The notes under the pieces were generated by a model. The model was not told the origin of the DNA and searched no databases. It saw nothing but the letters and a program-made list of their open reading frames with translations. Shown here piece by piece: positions 35,455-43,945 of a stretch of DNA of 64,000 nt. The first letter of the stretch is position 1; every line of letters starts with the position of its first letter. The position numbers and the translations under genes are program-made. The stretch lies in IMG/VR virus record IMGVR_UViG_3300037245_001320, positions 62,001 to 126,000 of that record, one strand, 5' to 3'. The stretch is from a virus.

Positions 35455-35843
35455 AAGCCTCCCATCCTTTTGTTATTTCCATTAGCATATTCTAATAACC
35501 TTCCGAGCTCTTCACTAATGGGTAAGAACCAATCTAAGGGAAAACTATTGTGTCTCCTCTGTTGTAAATCTTCTCCTTCATAATTATAAATACCCTCCAG
35601 TACACCAAACCTATCTTTAGATATATGCTTTACCTTTGCATAGAAGGGTTCTCCAGCAGAGGGAATATGTACCTGACACCATTCCCCAACAGATACTTCT
35701 TTCTTACTCAATGCTATATTACTATTTACTTTTATTCTTTCCTGAATAGCTTCGATGTTCTCAAAAGGATATCTAATCCCATTCTCAACAATGTTCTTAA
35801 TCTTCTCTAGATCTTCATTGATCTGCTTCTTTACTTTTTGCAT
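35451..35843 (-). CDS. Unknown protein
   Basis: A 130-residue protein, helical N-terminus then a short beta-rich middle (VGEWCQVHIPSAGEPFYAKVKHISKDRFGVLEG) that looks like a small SH3-like barrel. Not recognised. Overlaps the end of the HNH gene by 13 bases. Confidence 0.5.
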   Translation of the reverse strand: MQKVKKQINEDLEKIKNIVENGIRYPFENIEAIQERIKVNSNIALSKKEVSVGEWCQVHIPSAGEPFYAKVKHISKDRFGVLEGIYNYEGEDLQQRRHNSFPLDWFLPISEELGRLLEYANGNNKRMGGL

Positions 35844-36826
35844 ATTATCTCTCCTACGTTCCCTATTATTTTAAGTGTCTCCACTTCTTTTAAAATCTCT
35901 TCTAAATTATGTTCAACAACGAGAGAATAATCTATAAAACAATATTTTTCATGATTTTCTTTTTTTGGCCAAATCCTCATATTTGTAGGACAGTTACATA
36001 ATTGCATCAATCTCTTAATCTCATTTTTATGTTTTTTCTCAGATAAAGTTAAAATAATGTCTCTAAAATAACTTAAAGGTATGATGTGATCTATGTGGTA
36101 TTTATTGGAATCTTTATTATAGTCCTTCCAAGTATACAATCCTTTATTGAATTGTTTTATATAATCCTCCCAAGAATATCCATTATCATAAATAATATCT
36201 TTAGTATGAAAGTCTTCCTGATTCTGTAAGTGTCTCCGTATACGCTTACAGAATTTCCTTAATTTCCTATTCATCTTGCCTTTTGGTGAATTGTTATAGG
36301 CTTTTGTGGTCCTCCTTCCTTGCTCAGACTCCCGATAACCTTTTGCTTTTTTCTTCCCTTCCTCTGTTTGTGCTCTTTTCCTGTTTCTTTCTTTGACTTC
36401 AGGCCGAGAATGATACTCTTTAGCATACTCTGGACAATATTTGGCAGGTGTTGTTAATTTGTATAGGTTTTCCCATGTTTGGTGTAATTCTTTATTGTTT
36501 TTATGGTCATAGAATAACAGTAGTGCATTTGTGCTTTTTCGTTCTTCTGTTGAAAGTAACTTAAATCGTCCTCCTTTTTTGAGCAATATTGCATGCATAT
36601 CTAGTAAAGAAAGCTTCTGCATACCTTTACGAGCACACATAATACAATTAGATCTGTTGTTTAGTACTTCAGAAACGGTGTTATTCCAACTATGTCCGCA
36701 CCCATCAACCAAACACTCCCACTCCAGTACTTCTCCCGCTATCTTATATTCCTCAGAGACTAATTTTATATTTCGTCCCTCCAACCTAGTCTCAATTTCT
36801 TTTTTTGTTGTTAATTTTCTTCCCAA
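35831..36826 (-). CDS. HNH homing endonuclease with zinc module
   Basis: A 331-residue protein: N-terminal treble-clef-like module (WECLVDGCGHSW, CIMC), basic linker with RPEVKERNRKR repeats, and HNH domain YHIDHIIPLSYF followed by CPTNMRIWPKKENHEKY. Closely parallels the HNH protein at 3794-4855. Start is TTG at 36826 with AAAGGAAG upstream. It has its own phage-type promoter directly upstream, set against a terminator. Confidence 0.8.
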   Translation of the reverse strand: MGRKLTTKKEIETRLEGRNIKLVSEEYKIAGEVLEWECLVDGCGHSWNNTVSEVLNNRSNCIMCARKGMQKLSLLDMHAILLKKGGRFKLLSTEERKSTNALLLFYDHKNNKELHQTWENLYKLTTPAKYCPEYAKEYHSRPEVKERNRKRAQTEEGKKKAKGYRESEQGRRTTKAYNNSPKGKMNRKLRKFCKRIRRHLQNQEDFHTKDIIYDNGYSWEDYIKQFNKGLYTWKDYNKDSNKYHIDHIIPLSYFRDIILTLSEKKHKNEIKRLMQLCNCPTNMRIWPKKENHEKYCFIDYSLVVEHNLEEILKEVETLKIIGNVGEIICKK

Positions 36827-36862
36827 TTATTTTACTTCCTTTTGTTCTGTTATATTAAATTT

Positions 36863-36893
36863 AAAAAGGCAGAAGATAAAACTACCTCTGCCT
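36863..36893 (-). terminator. Terminator overlapping a promoter start site
   Basis: On the minus strand AGGCAGA (36893-36867 outer bases: 36893-36887 and 36873-36867) forms a seven-pair stem with a 13-base loop, then TTTTT. It ends readthrough from the gene at 36928. The promoter -10 box at 36897-36902 puts its start site inside the 5' arm, so messages from that promoter would lack part of the stem. Confidence 0.65.
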
Positions 36894-36896
36894 CTT

Positions 36897-36920
36897 ATTA
36901 TACCATAGTGGGAATTTATT
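36897..36920 (-). promoter_or_regulatory. Phage-type promoter (copy 6)
   Basis: Minus strand: AAATAAATTCCCACTATG, G, TATAAT (36902-36897). The A-tract is broken by one T, unlike other copies. Drives the HNH gene at 35831-36826. Confidence 0.75.
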
Positions 36921-36927
36921 TTAGTAT

Positions 36928-37263
36928 TTATGAAATTCTCACTTCTGAAATAAATTTTAAATCATCTTTGGAGAGCTCTAATCCAAACAAATCATACATT
37001 TCTAAGATATAGTCAGATATTCCATGTATAGGATCAGAAGCAAATAAATAGTATCGCTCTTCTTCTGAATATGAATCTCCTCCTCTCTCAGCTTCAATGA
37101 AGTTTGGTTCTGGATGTTCTTGTGCCTCAGCATAAAGATATAAACCATATACAAGCCCTTCTCGTTTTATGTAATCCCAAAACCCATCTAAATTACTAGC
37201 TGTACAAAAGCCCTCAGAAATCTCAATACCTATACCAGCACATGAATTGTAATCTACACTCAT
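36928..37263 (-). CDS. Unknown acidic protein
   Basis: A 111-residue acidic protein (SVDYNSCAGIGIEISEGF start; ERGGDSYSEEERYYLF in the middle). Its start overlaps the stop of the gene upstream. No family recognised. Confidence 0.55.
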   Translation of the reverse strand: MSVDYNSCAGIGIEISEGFCTASNLDGFWDYIKREGLVYGLYLYAEAQEHPEPNFIEAERGGDSYSEEERYYLFASDPIHGISDYILEMYDLFGLELSKDDLKFISEVRIS

Positions 37264-37475
37264 ACCTTGTTTCCTTCTTTATCATATTTCTGCATATTAC
37301 TCACATCCTTAGCAGTTTGTGCACAAGCTTCTTCGATCTCATTCCATTCCACTTCTCCATAACCAGACCAATTATCTACACCCATACCCTCTAACCCAGA
37401 TAGCTCTTCTGACTCATTTAGTAGATTAATGTATTCTGTAGCTGTTATTAGTACATATTCTTCTTTCTTGCTCAT
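37260..37475 (-). CDS. Unknown small acidic protein
   Basis: 71 residues, strongly acidic and Trp-containing (GMGVDNWSGYGEVEWNEIEE). Ribosome site AAGGAGTAAGAT. Early-region accessory gene of unknown role. Confidence 0.5.
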   Translation of the reverse strand: MSKKEEYVLITATEYINLLNESEELSGLEGMGVDNWSGYGEVEWNEIEEACAQTAKDVSNMQKYDKEGNKV

Positions 37476-37478
37476 ATC

Positions 37479-38084
37479 TTACTCCTTTATTAGCTTTTGT
37501 ATAGCATTACTTATTTTCTTTTCTTGCTCTTTGTCTTTATGTTGTTGCCATGCATTATTTAAATTCTCTAACAGTGATAACTCAGTATTGAATTTGTGCA
37601 CTTCCGAAAAACTGTAACCATAATATAAAGTAATCGTGTTTCCTTTTACTTTTAGATCATAGTCATATAACTTATGTCTCTCACAGAATCTGGTAATAAT
37701 CTCAGAGTTCTTTAATGCTTTAACATAAGCCTCTAGTATACCAACTCTTACATCAATCACCTCATCTTTTGAACAAGGCACAACGGTTCCAACAACACCA
37801 TCTTTTAACACAACTGTTGTAGTTCCTTTCTTCTCTGAAAATGTAATAAACTTAATATCATCAAATCTCCTAAGGTAATCCTCTACTAGACTTTCTCTGG
37901 TAACTTTCTTTACTAACTCTGCTGTTTCAAGGCAGTCTTTATACACCGGATCTCTTTCCTCAAACAGGGACACTATTAACTCCATTCCATTATACATACC
38001 TGTCATGTAATTGTCGTGATCCCAATTCCCAGTAGATCCTTGAACTTTTAATAGTTCATTTGCTTTTTCTAACTTCTCTAACAT
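37479..38084 (-). CDS. Unknown protein
   Basis: A 201-residue protein with helical N-terminus (LEKANELLKVQGSTGNWDHDNYMTGMYNGMELI, a pattern seen in small phage early proteins) and a Lys/Glu-rich helical end. No enzymatic motif seen. Ribosome site AAGGAGAAATAAT. Confidence 0.55.
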   Translation of the reverse strand: MLEKLEKANELLKVQGSTGNWDHDNYMTGMYNGMELIVSLFEERDPVYKDCLETAELVKKVTRESLVEDYLRRFDDIKFITFSEKKGTTTVVLKDGVVGTVVPCSKDEVIDVRVGILEAYVKALKNSEIITRFCERHKLYDYDLKVKGNTITLYYGYSFSEVHKFNTELSLLENLNNAWQQHKDKEQEKKISNAIQKLIKE

Positions 38085-38096
38085 TATTATTTCTCC

Positions 38097-38312
38097 TTAT
38101 TTAATTATACTTGCTAAATCATCAGGCATCCATCCATCTGAAGCAGACCCCCATACAATATAGGAACCATCATACCAATATCCAGCATTTATATCTTTTC
38201 CTACCACAGCTAAACAGGATCCACCAAAACAACCACACCCTGCAATACTTATGCCTGTTTTTCTAGTTAACTTAGCTAATCCTACTAGAAAAACCTTTTC
38301 TCTTTCTTCCAT
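38097..38312 (-). CDS. Small Gly/Cys-rich protein
   Basis: A 71-residue protein with GISIAGCGCFGGSCLAVV near 20-37 and Trp/Asp-rich C-terminus. The frame opens at 38348, but the ATG at 38312 is chosen because AAGGAGAAATA lies directly before it and the longer form would overlap the neighbour. Function unknown. Confidence 0.5.
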   Translation of the reverse strand: MEEREKVFLVGLAKLTRKTGISIAGCGCFGGSCLAVVGKDINAGYWYDGSYIVWGSASDGWMPDDLASIIK

Positions 38313-38326
38313 ATTATTTCTCCTTG

Positions 38327-38647
38327 TCATTTGCTTACCTTCTTCCAAAACTCCCTCAAGAGTTCTTTCTCTGTTTTCTCTTTCTTATCATAGGGCTTAT
38401 GTAAAACATTCTCATAGAAGAACTTCATATATTCCTCTGAGTTCTTTACATCTTCCCACACTTCTTGCCATGTATAGCTCCCTGTAAAATAATCTGATAT
38501 ATCCCATGAACAGAAGCAATGTTTGTACTTTCCTCCATCAGGAACATCTTCTTGGTGCCTCACTGCCTTTGATGCATTTCTTTTATCAATATATGTGTAC
38601 TTTCCATGGTCTTGGTGGATTGGGATTTTTCTGTAGCTTCTGGCCAT
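38327..38647 (-). CDS. Unknown protein
   Basis: A 106-residue basic protein (ARSYRKIPIHQDHGKYTYIDKRN start) with His/Cys/Trp (KHCFCSWDISDYF). No family recognised. Confidence 0.5.
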   Translation of the reverse strand: MARSYRKIPIHQDHGKYTYIDKRNASKAVRHQEDVPDGGKYKHCFCSWDISDYFTGSYTWQEVWEDVKNSEEYMKFFYENVLHKPYDKKEKTEKELLREFWKKVSK

Positions 38648-38657
38648 TGGGTTCTCC

Positions 38658-39572
38658 TTATACTGTGTAATCTCTTGTTAAATCCATGTATTCAATTATA
38701 GGTAATGTTCCACTGTCTTTTATTATACCCACATTGATATGACTCTTCGCAAAATGCTTCCCATATGCAAAAGCAAAACTTTTATCATCTATACCACATC
38801 CAATTTGACAAGCAAATAATCTCTTGTGTGTTCCAACAAAATGTCTTATGTATGACTTACTATGAAAATGCCCCTGACAGCAACTCAACATGTCCTCTTT
38901 AACTCTTGAATCAGCTTGTCTCCCAATACCATGGCAGTATTTAACATCGTCAAAAGTAAACTCATCTGAATACACCCAATTAGGTGTTTCCAATATTTCA
39001 CTAACTGATTTGATCCATTGAGAGCTAATACCAGAAGCAAATGCCTTTCTGTTGGCATGACTATCATGATTACCTAAAGTAACAAATGCTTTTGGGAACG
39101 CCTCATACCAAGCTTTGACAGCTCTTTTAGATGCTTCTAACTCCCCAACGCCTGAATAAGGGCTATCAGGATCAGTTCCATGGAAAGATGTGTAATGACC
39201 ATCAACTATATCCCCAATAAAAACAACCGTTTCACAATTATGCTTCTCTTTCATTTCTAAACAAAACTCTCTGTATCCTTTTCTTGTAAAGGGTTGATGG
39301 AGATCTCCAATAACCAATACATTCCCTACGTTCTTAGTGGGAGGTATAATACTCATTGAAACTTCTTCCTTGGTAGATAATCCCAATTTCTCCCTAGTAA
39401 ACTCTCTTCCTTCTCTTAAATAACGGTTAAACGTCTCTAATTCTAAATCAGTTTCAAACTCTCTGTTGAATTCTTTTAACCACTGTTCTCTTTTTGTCTT
39501 GTCTAAATTCTTCGTGTTAATAACTTCATTCTCTAAGCATAAGTTGCTTACCCATTCCTGTCTCTTACTCAA
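38658..39572 (-). CDS. Calcineurin-like metallophosphoesterase
   Basis: A 304-residue protein with the metallophosphoesterase motif series: GDLHQPF, GDIVDGH, GNHDSHA, and GHFHS near the end of the fold. A helical N-terminal segment of about 75 residues precedes the catalytic domain. Such phage enzymes may act on nucleic acids or nucleotides; the substrate cannot be read here. It is next to an inserted HNH gene. One base separates it from that gene's stop. Confidence 0.75.
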   Translation of the reverse strand: MSKRQEWVSNLCLENEVINTKNLDKTKREQWLKEFNREFETDLELETFNRYLREGREFTREKLGLSTKEEVSMSIIPPTKNVGNVLVIGDLHQPFTRKGYREFCLEMKEKHNCETVVFIGDIVDGHYTSFHGTDPDSPYSGVGELEASKRAVKAWYEAFPKAFVTLGNHDSHANRKAFASGISSQWIKSVSEILETPNWVYSDEFTFDDVKYCHGIGRQADSRVKEDMLSCCQGHFHSKSYIRHFVGTHKRLFACQIGCGIDDKSFAFAYGKHFAKSHINVGIIKDSGTLPIIEYMDLTRDYTV

Positions 39573-40604
39573 TTATTTCTCCTCTTTATTTTCTTCTTCT
39601 TTTATTTTGAACGTCCATCCCTTATGGGATTTCGCTCCTCCATGTAGGCATTTGTTTATGCTTTTATAACTTAAATTGTACTTTTTCGCAAAAGGCCTTT
39701 GCACTGTAAACTCTTCTGAAAAACCATCACTTAATCTCGTAGCAATGTAAGTTGTTTCATAAATGTTTTCTAAAGACACAATAGTCTTATCAGACAAAGT
39801 TAATACTTTAGGTAGATGTGAGAATACTTCTACAGCCCACCCAAAGGTACTTTCCTGTGCTCCTTTAACAATGTGATTCACTCCAGCTCGACTAATACCT
39901 GTTTTATCTGCGAAATCTGCTTGATCATTTGTCACATAAGTATAACCGTCATGCAATCGAATAAATTTATATATTTGTCCTGTTAAGTTCCCTCTTTTCG
40001 CGGACTCTGACAGATTATCAAAAGCAGGAATAAAATGACAAGTGTTTCGAGAGTACAGTTTCTTCCTTCCTGAGAGAATATCCTTATCTATGTGGTATGC
40101 TCCTCTGTGAGTTTTCCATTCATTGTAACCTTTTAATACTTTTATGTCCTCCCAAAAAGTATTAAAATTTGCCCATCTTAAGGAAACTCCAACACCAATG
40201 TAAGAAGGAGTACGCTCTTCTCTCTGTGGTCCATAACATCTTTCGAACATTCCTCTCCAAGTAAGATACTCCTGTGTGTCCTTTCTCTTGCCATCCACAT
40301 ATTCAGAACCTTTAGCATCTCCCAACCCTAAATATGTATTGTAAGGTGGTTTAGGGAAGTAAGGATTTTCCACTTTACCATCACTGATATTACTCATATT
40401 AGCTATAGTAAGAAAACCATTATCAAAAACACACAGAAATCTTAATCCTCCTGTGTTAGCTAATCTGCCCAAAATAGTTATATTGTCACAATGATTCGTG
40501 GGGAATCTTTTTCCTGTTGGGTACTGTTTGGAAGTATTAATCTGGTCTAACAGTACATCCTCTCTATTAATACTTTGTTTCATTGGTTCAATCACATCTG
40601 TCAT
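39573..40604 (-). CDS. HNH-type homing endonuclease with DNA-binding end
   Basis: A 343-residue protein. The middle has WRGMFERCYGPQREERTPSYIGVGVSLRW and YHIDKDILSGRKKLYSRNTCHFIPAFDNL, the His-Asn-His pattern of T5-like HNH/AP2 endonucleases. The C-terminal half has two short helix-turn-helix-like segments (FADKTGISRAGVNHIVKG and AKKYNLSYKSINKCLHG). Own sigma70-like promoter upstream. It separates the metallophosphoesterase from the helicase and looks inserted. Confidence 0.75.
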   Translation of the reverse strand: MTDVIEPMKQSINREDVLLDQINTSKQYPTGKRFPTNHCDNITILGRLANTGGLRFLCVFDNGFLTIANMSNISDGKVENPYFPKPPYNTYLGLGDAKGSEYVDGKRKDTQEYLTWRGMFERCYGPQREERTPSYIGVGVSLRWANFNTFWEDIKVLKGYNEWKTHRGAYHIDKDILSGRKKLYSRNTCHFIPAFDNLSESAKRGNLTGQIYKFIRLHDGYTYVTNDQADFADKTGISRAGVNHIVKGAQESTFGWAVEVFSHLPKVLTLSDKTIVSLENIYETTYIATRLSDGFSEEFTVQRPFAKKYNLSYKSINKCLHGGAKSHKGWTFKIKEEENKEEK

Positions 40605-40665
40605 TTCTTTAAATTCCTTCTTAACTAATATAAACCCTGAGACATATTATCCCCAAGTCTACATT

Positions 40666-40694
40666 AGTATAACACAGTTTGCAATCCTTGTCAA
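40666..40694 (-). promoter_or_regulatory. Sigma70-like promoter of HNH gene
   Basis: Minus strand TTGACA (40694-40689), 17-base spacer, TATACT (40671-40666). The -35 overlaps the helicase stop codon. Confidence 0.8.
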
Positions 40695-42475
40695 GCCCTT
40701 TTAGAATATTCATTCCATAAATAACTTAACATGTCCTCTTCTTCTGTATCAATTCCATCAATAGCTTTATCAGACATAGCTTTTTTATTATCTAATTTAG
40801 CTATTATGTACTTCTCAATTGTCTCTTCAGCAGGAAGGAATATAGATTGTACAATGTCAGACTCTTGTCCTATACGTCTTACACGGTCCTGTCCCTGTTG
40901 TACAATATGCGAGCTGAAGCCAGTCTCAAAGAAAATAACAGTATCTGATCTATGTAGAGTTATTCCTACAGAAGCAGCGACTAAATTTCCACAGAATATT
41001 CTAATACCTTTGTCATTTTGGAAGGATTGTACCGAAGCTTCTTTATCTTCATCTTTCATTCCTCCCACAAGGCAAACTGCCTTTTTACCATAGTGATTCA
41101 TCACTTGTTCTACCACTTTACGATGATGACAGAAGATAACATATCGTTTGTCAGGGTAGGTTTTTAGTAACCCATCAACATATTTAAAACAGTTTTTTAA
41201 CTTGCCATCTCTCGCTAAATCTAATAGTATTTTAAACTGAGCTCTTTTAGCTTGTTGCATCCTTGGAGAATCTTCATCTGTTTCATTCTGAGCAATCCAC
41301 TCTTGAAAATTATCTGTGGCTTGATCGTACGCTAATCTAAAGTCAGGTTCTAATTCTAGGGGTATTACCATTCTAGTTGTTTTAGGTAGTTCTTTTAAAA
41401 CTTCATCTTTTGTAACCCTGACCATGTAATCTTTTACTAACATGTAATTTAACTTATCTAAGTTCTTCCCTCCTGTTATCTTGATTGTATTGGCTTTATA
41501 TCCTGGCTCTGTTTTACAAAAGTAATCTATAAATGCATATCGATCATTAAACCTTTCTGGGTGTAACCAATGTAACCAGTTATAGATGTTTGACGGATTA
41601 TGAGGGATAGGTGTGCCTGACATTGGTATAATCGCTTGAACACCTTTCCACTTAATTCCTGTTTGCTTTTCCATCTCAGGAGATAATCCCATAAGAATCA
41701 TATCCATAGCTTGAACTCTCTTAGGGGGTTTTTTACATATTGTCTTTTTCCCTCTAACTATGTGAACCTCTTCCTCAGCTTTTAATTTATACTCAGGATA
41801 ATATTTAGATATGATAGTTGGTCCTGTATTATAACAGTGACATTCATCTACAGCTACATAAGAAGGTTTAAACTCTGTTAAAATATACTCTAAATGTTTC
41901 CATAACATTGCATTATTTATAATACATATATCATGATCTTTGTAGGTTAAATCTAATCCCTTAGGAAGAGATCGTACTACATGTATTGAATAGTTATCTT
42001 TGGGATCTAACCAAAGTTCACATTCTCTTTTAAGGTTTAGCTTCAATGTCGATGGACAGACAATAAGAACCTTCTTAAATTTGCCCTCTCTGATAGTAGA
42101 GGTCATTGTCAAACTTTTCCCACATCCCATATCGGAAGCCTCATACAACCTGTAATTATGGTGCTTTATTTTCCTAATATTATCTAGTTGATAATCTCGT
42201 GCAAGGTCTGTTACATTATCCAAAACAGTCTTCTTATATTCCATGGATAATGGAGGAGCAGGTTTAGTTGATTTCTTCTTCTCAACCTTCTTCTCTTCCT
42301 TAAAAACAAAACCCAACTGACCCAACAACTCTTCCGACCGAGGATTAACAGGGCAAGTCCACGCCCCAGAGAACTTCTTATCTTTATTATAATCAGGCAC
42401 CCAATCTCTTCCTGGAATCATCTTAATCTTAGAAACAATAGTATTCCAGAGGGGTTTGTTGTTAGGAATGTACAT
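40691..42475 (-). CDS. SNF2-family (SF2) helicase
   Basis: A 594-residue protein: short N-terminal HARP-like strip (IPNNKPLWNTIVSKIKMIPGR), Walker A GCGKS (117-121), DECH box (210-213), and motif VI QGQDRVRRIGQ. These ATPases remodel or anneal branched DNA. The ATG at 42475 has no ribosome site. The frame is open upstream to a stop just before 42535, and AAGGAGG stands six bases before an in-frame ATC (42535) with no ATG, GTG or TTG between, so the true protein may start MAKQLKVLKALRHGDEYELS. Confidence 0.8.
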   Translation of the reverse strand: MYIPNNKPLWNTIVSKIKMIPGRDWVPDYNKDKKFSGAWTCPVNPRSEELLGQLGFVFKEEKKVEKKKSTKPAPPLSMEYKKTVLDNVTDLARDYQLDNIRKIKHHNYRLYEASDMGCGKSLTMTSTIREGKFKKVLIVCPSTLKLNLKRECELWLDPKDNYSIHVVRSLPKGLDLTYKDHDICIINNAMLWKHLEYILTEFKPSYVAVDECHCYNTGPTIISKYYPEYKLKAEEEVHIVRGKKTICKKPPKRVQAMDMILMGLSPEMEKQTGIKWKGVQAIIPMSGTPIPHNPSNIYNWLHWLHPERFNDRYAFIDYFCKTEPGYKANTIKITGGKNLDKLNYMLVKDYMVRVTKDEVLKELPKTTRMVIPLELEPDFRLAYDQATDNFQEWIAQNETDEDSPRMQQAKRAQFKILLDLARDGKLKNCFKYVDGLLKTYPDKRYVIFCHHRKVVEQVMNHYGKKAVCLVGGMKDEDKEASVQSFQNDKGIRIFCGNLVAASVGITLHRSDTVIFFETGFSSHIVQQGQDRVRRIGQESDIVQSIFLPAEETIEKYIIAKLDNKKAMSDKAIDGIDTEEEDMLSYLWNEYSKRA

Positions 42476-42550
42476 AGATAGTTCATATTCATCTCCATGC
42501 CTTAAAGCTTTTAATACTTTTAACTGTTTAGCGATATACTACCTCCTTAT

Positions 42551-42739
42551 TCACACCCAATCTCCTCTTAAATAATCATAGAGCTTATCAACCCCTTTAC
42601 TAATTAACCAAACAGAAGGCAGGATAAAAGCCCACCAACCATTACTAAAAGGAACAATCCCTATATACCTAAGATAAACACCTAAGCCTATACCCCAATA
42701 GACAATGCTACCAAAATTATCATATCTCCTTTTTAACAT
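42551..42739 (-). CDS. Small membrane protein
   Basis: 62 residues with about two hydrophobic segments (IVYWGIGLGVYLRYIGIVPF and WAFILPSVWLISKGV). Its start directly adjoins the stop of the gene upstream. Role unknown. Confidence 0.5.
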   Translation of the reverse strand: MLKRRYDNFGSIVYWGIGLGVYLRYIGIVPFSNGWWAFILPSVWLISKGVDKLYDYLRGDWV

Positions 42740-43009
42740 CTAAACCTCCTCACACCATTCAACACCAACTAATAAACAAACTTCTTCTTTAGTTGGATGT
42801 CCCATCTGTACATGCATTCCATTCAAGTTAATAACCTGTCCTGGAGTAGTAACTGTGCCGTGTATCATCCCAGTAACCAAATCTTTACTCACTTTAATAT
42901 TAGCTCCATCATACTGTTTCATAATCATACCAACAGGCAGACGCTTCTTAGCATAATCCTCTTGTAATTTTTTAAAACTAAATTTATACTTCTTATCTTT
43001 CTGAAACAC
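42740..43009 (-). CDS. Unknown small protein
   Basis: 89 residues, GTG start behind AAGGAGAGATATA. Basic N-terminus, beta-rich C-terminal half (VTGMIHGTVTTPGQVINLNG). Not recognised. Its ribosome site overlaps what would be the C-terminus of the undamaged ClpP-like gene upstream. Confidence 0.5.
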   Translation of the reverse strand: MFQKDKKYKFSFKKLQEDYAKKRLPVGMIMKQYDGANIKVSKDLVTGMIHGTVTTPGQVINLNGMHVQMGHPTKEEVCLLVGVEWCEEV

Positions 43010-43070
43010 TATATCTCTCCTTTAATAATTCTTTCATCTGTGTATTTGTTAAATAAATATCATCATTCAT

Positions 43071-43134
43071 ATATTTTCTTAAAAATAATAATCTACCTGC
43101 ATATATTTTCTTAAAAATAATAATCTACCTGCAT
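43071..43134. repeat. Perfect 32-bp tandem duplication
   Basis: Two identical 32-bp units, 43071-43102 and 43103-43134. Because 32 is not a multiple of three, the duplication shifts the frame of the ClpP-like gene. Reading with one copy removed lets that frame continue for about 22 codons to a stop overlapping the next gene. Confidence 0.9.
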
Positions 43135-43585
43135 ATCTAACAAACCTCTTTCTCTTATTTATTTGTTTTTTAGTTAAGACATGTTTAATAACATCAAAGC
43201 TTTGTGTATCCATATCCTTCATATCTTTTATTTCCTGTTTGGTCCAATCCTTTGCTTCAAATTGACAACTGTGCCAAAGGTGACTAACAGGAATATGGTA
43301 TTGACTTCCTATCTCTTCAATTTTACAAGTAGTGTACATACATAACAAGAAAGCAGAGGAGCAATTTAAACCTGATACATTTATTGTATATTCCTCAGGT
43401 TTTTTATTTATGATATCAGCCATAGCCACCATAGCAGAACCACTCCCACCCAATGAGGTAAGATACAAATACTTATGTCCTAACCCTTTTGAAAACTCAA
43501 AAAAGTCTGTTACTGCTTGTTTATCAAAATCTGTTACCATAAATAACTCGTCTTGTATTTTTAAATCTTCTTTTTTCTTTCCCAT
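43079..43585 (-). CDS. ClpP-like serine protease homologue, C-terminus altered
   Basis: A 168-residue ClpP/crotonase-fold protein: GG-S-G loop LTSLGGSGSAMVAMADII (42-59), nucleophile region VSGLNCSSAFLL (Ser76 in the ClpP position) and YHIPVSHLWHS (His102 or His105). Phage ClpP-like proteins often process capsids, but this one is in the early region, so its target is unclear. A 32-bp tandem duplication changes the last residues to KYMQVDYYF; without it the protein would end MNDDIYLTNTQMKELLKERY and a few more. Ribosome site AGGAGAGATAAT. Confidence 0.65.
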   Translation of the reverse strand: MGKKKEDLKIQDELFMVTDFDKQAVTDFFEFSKGLGHKYLYLTSLGGSGSAMVAMADIINKKPEEYTINVSGLNCSSAFLLCMYTTCKIEEIGSQYHIPVSHLWHSCQFEAKDWTKQEIKDMKDMDTQSFDVIKHVLTKKQINKRKRFVRYAGRLLFLRKYMQVDYYF

Positions 43586-43600
43586 ATATTATCTCTCCTC

Positions 43601-43930
43601 TTAATCTACATCTTTTAAAGCTTGTACTAAGCATTCATTAAAACTAGCTCCACCATTATAGAACTTTGTCTCAAATTGAATTACATCTCGACTATCCCTA
43701 GAGGCTTCAATAATATCTTCATCAGGATTACACTCCTCTTTGTCTATTGAATAAAACTCGCCATAGTAATAAACTAATGTTTCATCAGAGTTGCACCAGA
43801 TATCTCGATCTATACTGAATCCTTCCATGTCGTAGTCTTCTTTTAGTTTAAGAACCATATCTGCAAATGCTAGATCTTCATCAAACCCAATTCTATATAG
43901 TTCTCCTCTCCAATGTTCTGTGTTGCTCAT
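43601..43930 (-). CDS. Unknown acidic protein
   Basis: 109 residues, acidic, with SNTEHWRGELYRIGFDEDL start. No motif recognised. Between the ClpP-like and deoxyribosyltransferase-like genes. Confidence 0.5.
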   Translation of the reverse strand: MSNTEHWRGELYRIGFDEDLAFADMVLKLKEDYDMEGFSIDRDIWCNSDETLVYYYGEFYSIDKEECNPDEDIIEASRDSRDVIQFETKFYNGGASFNECLVQALKDVD

Positions 43931-43945
43931 AAATCCTCCTGTGCC

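Noticed and set aside
43071-43134. Attachment site or CRISPR repeat
   Set aside because: Only two directly abutting copies exist with no spacer and no integrase; a simple tandem duplication explains it.
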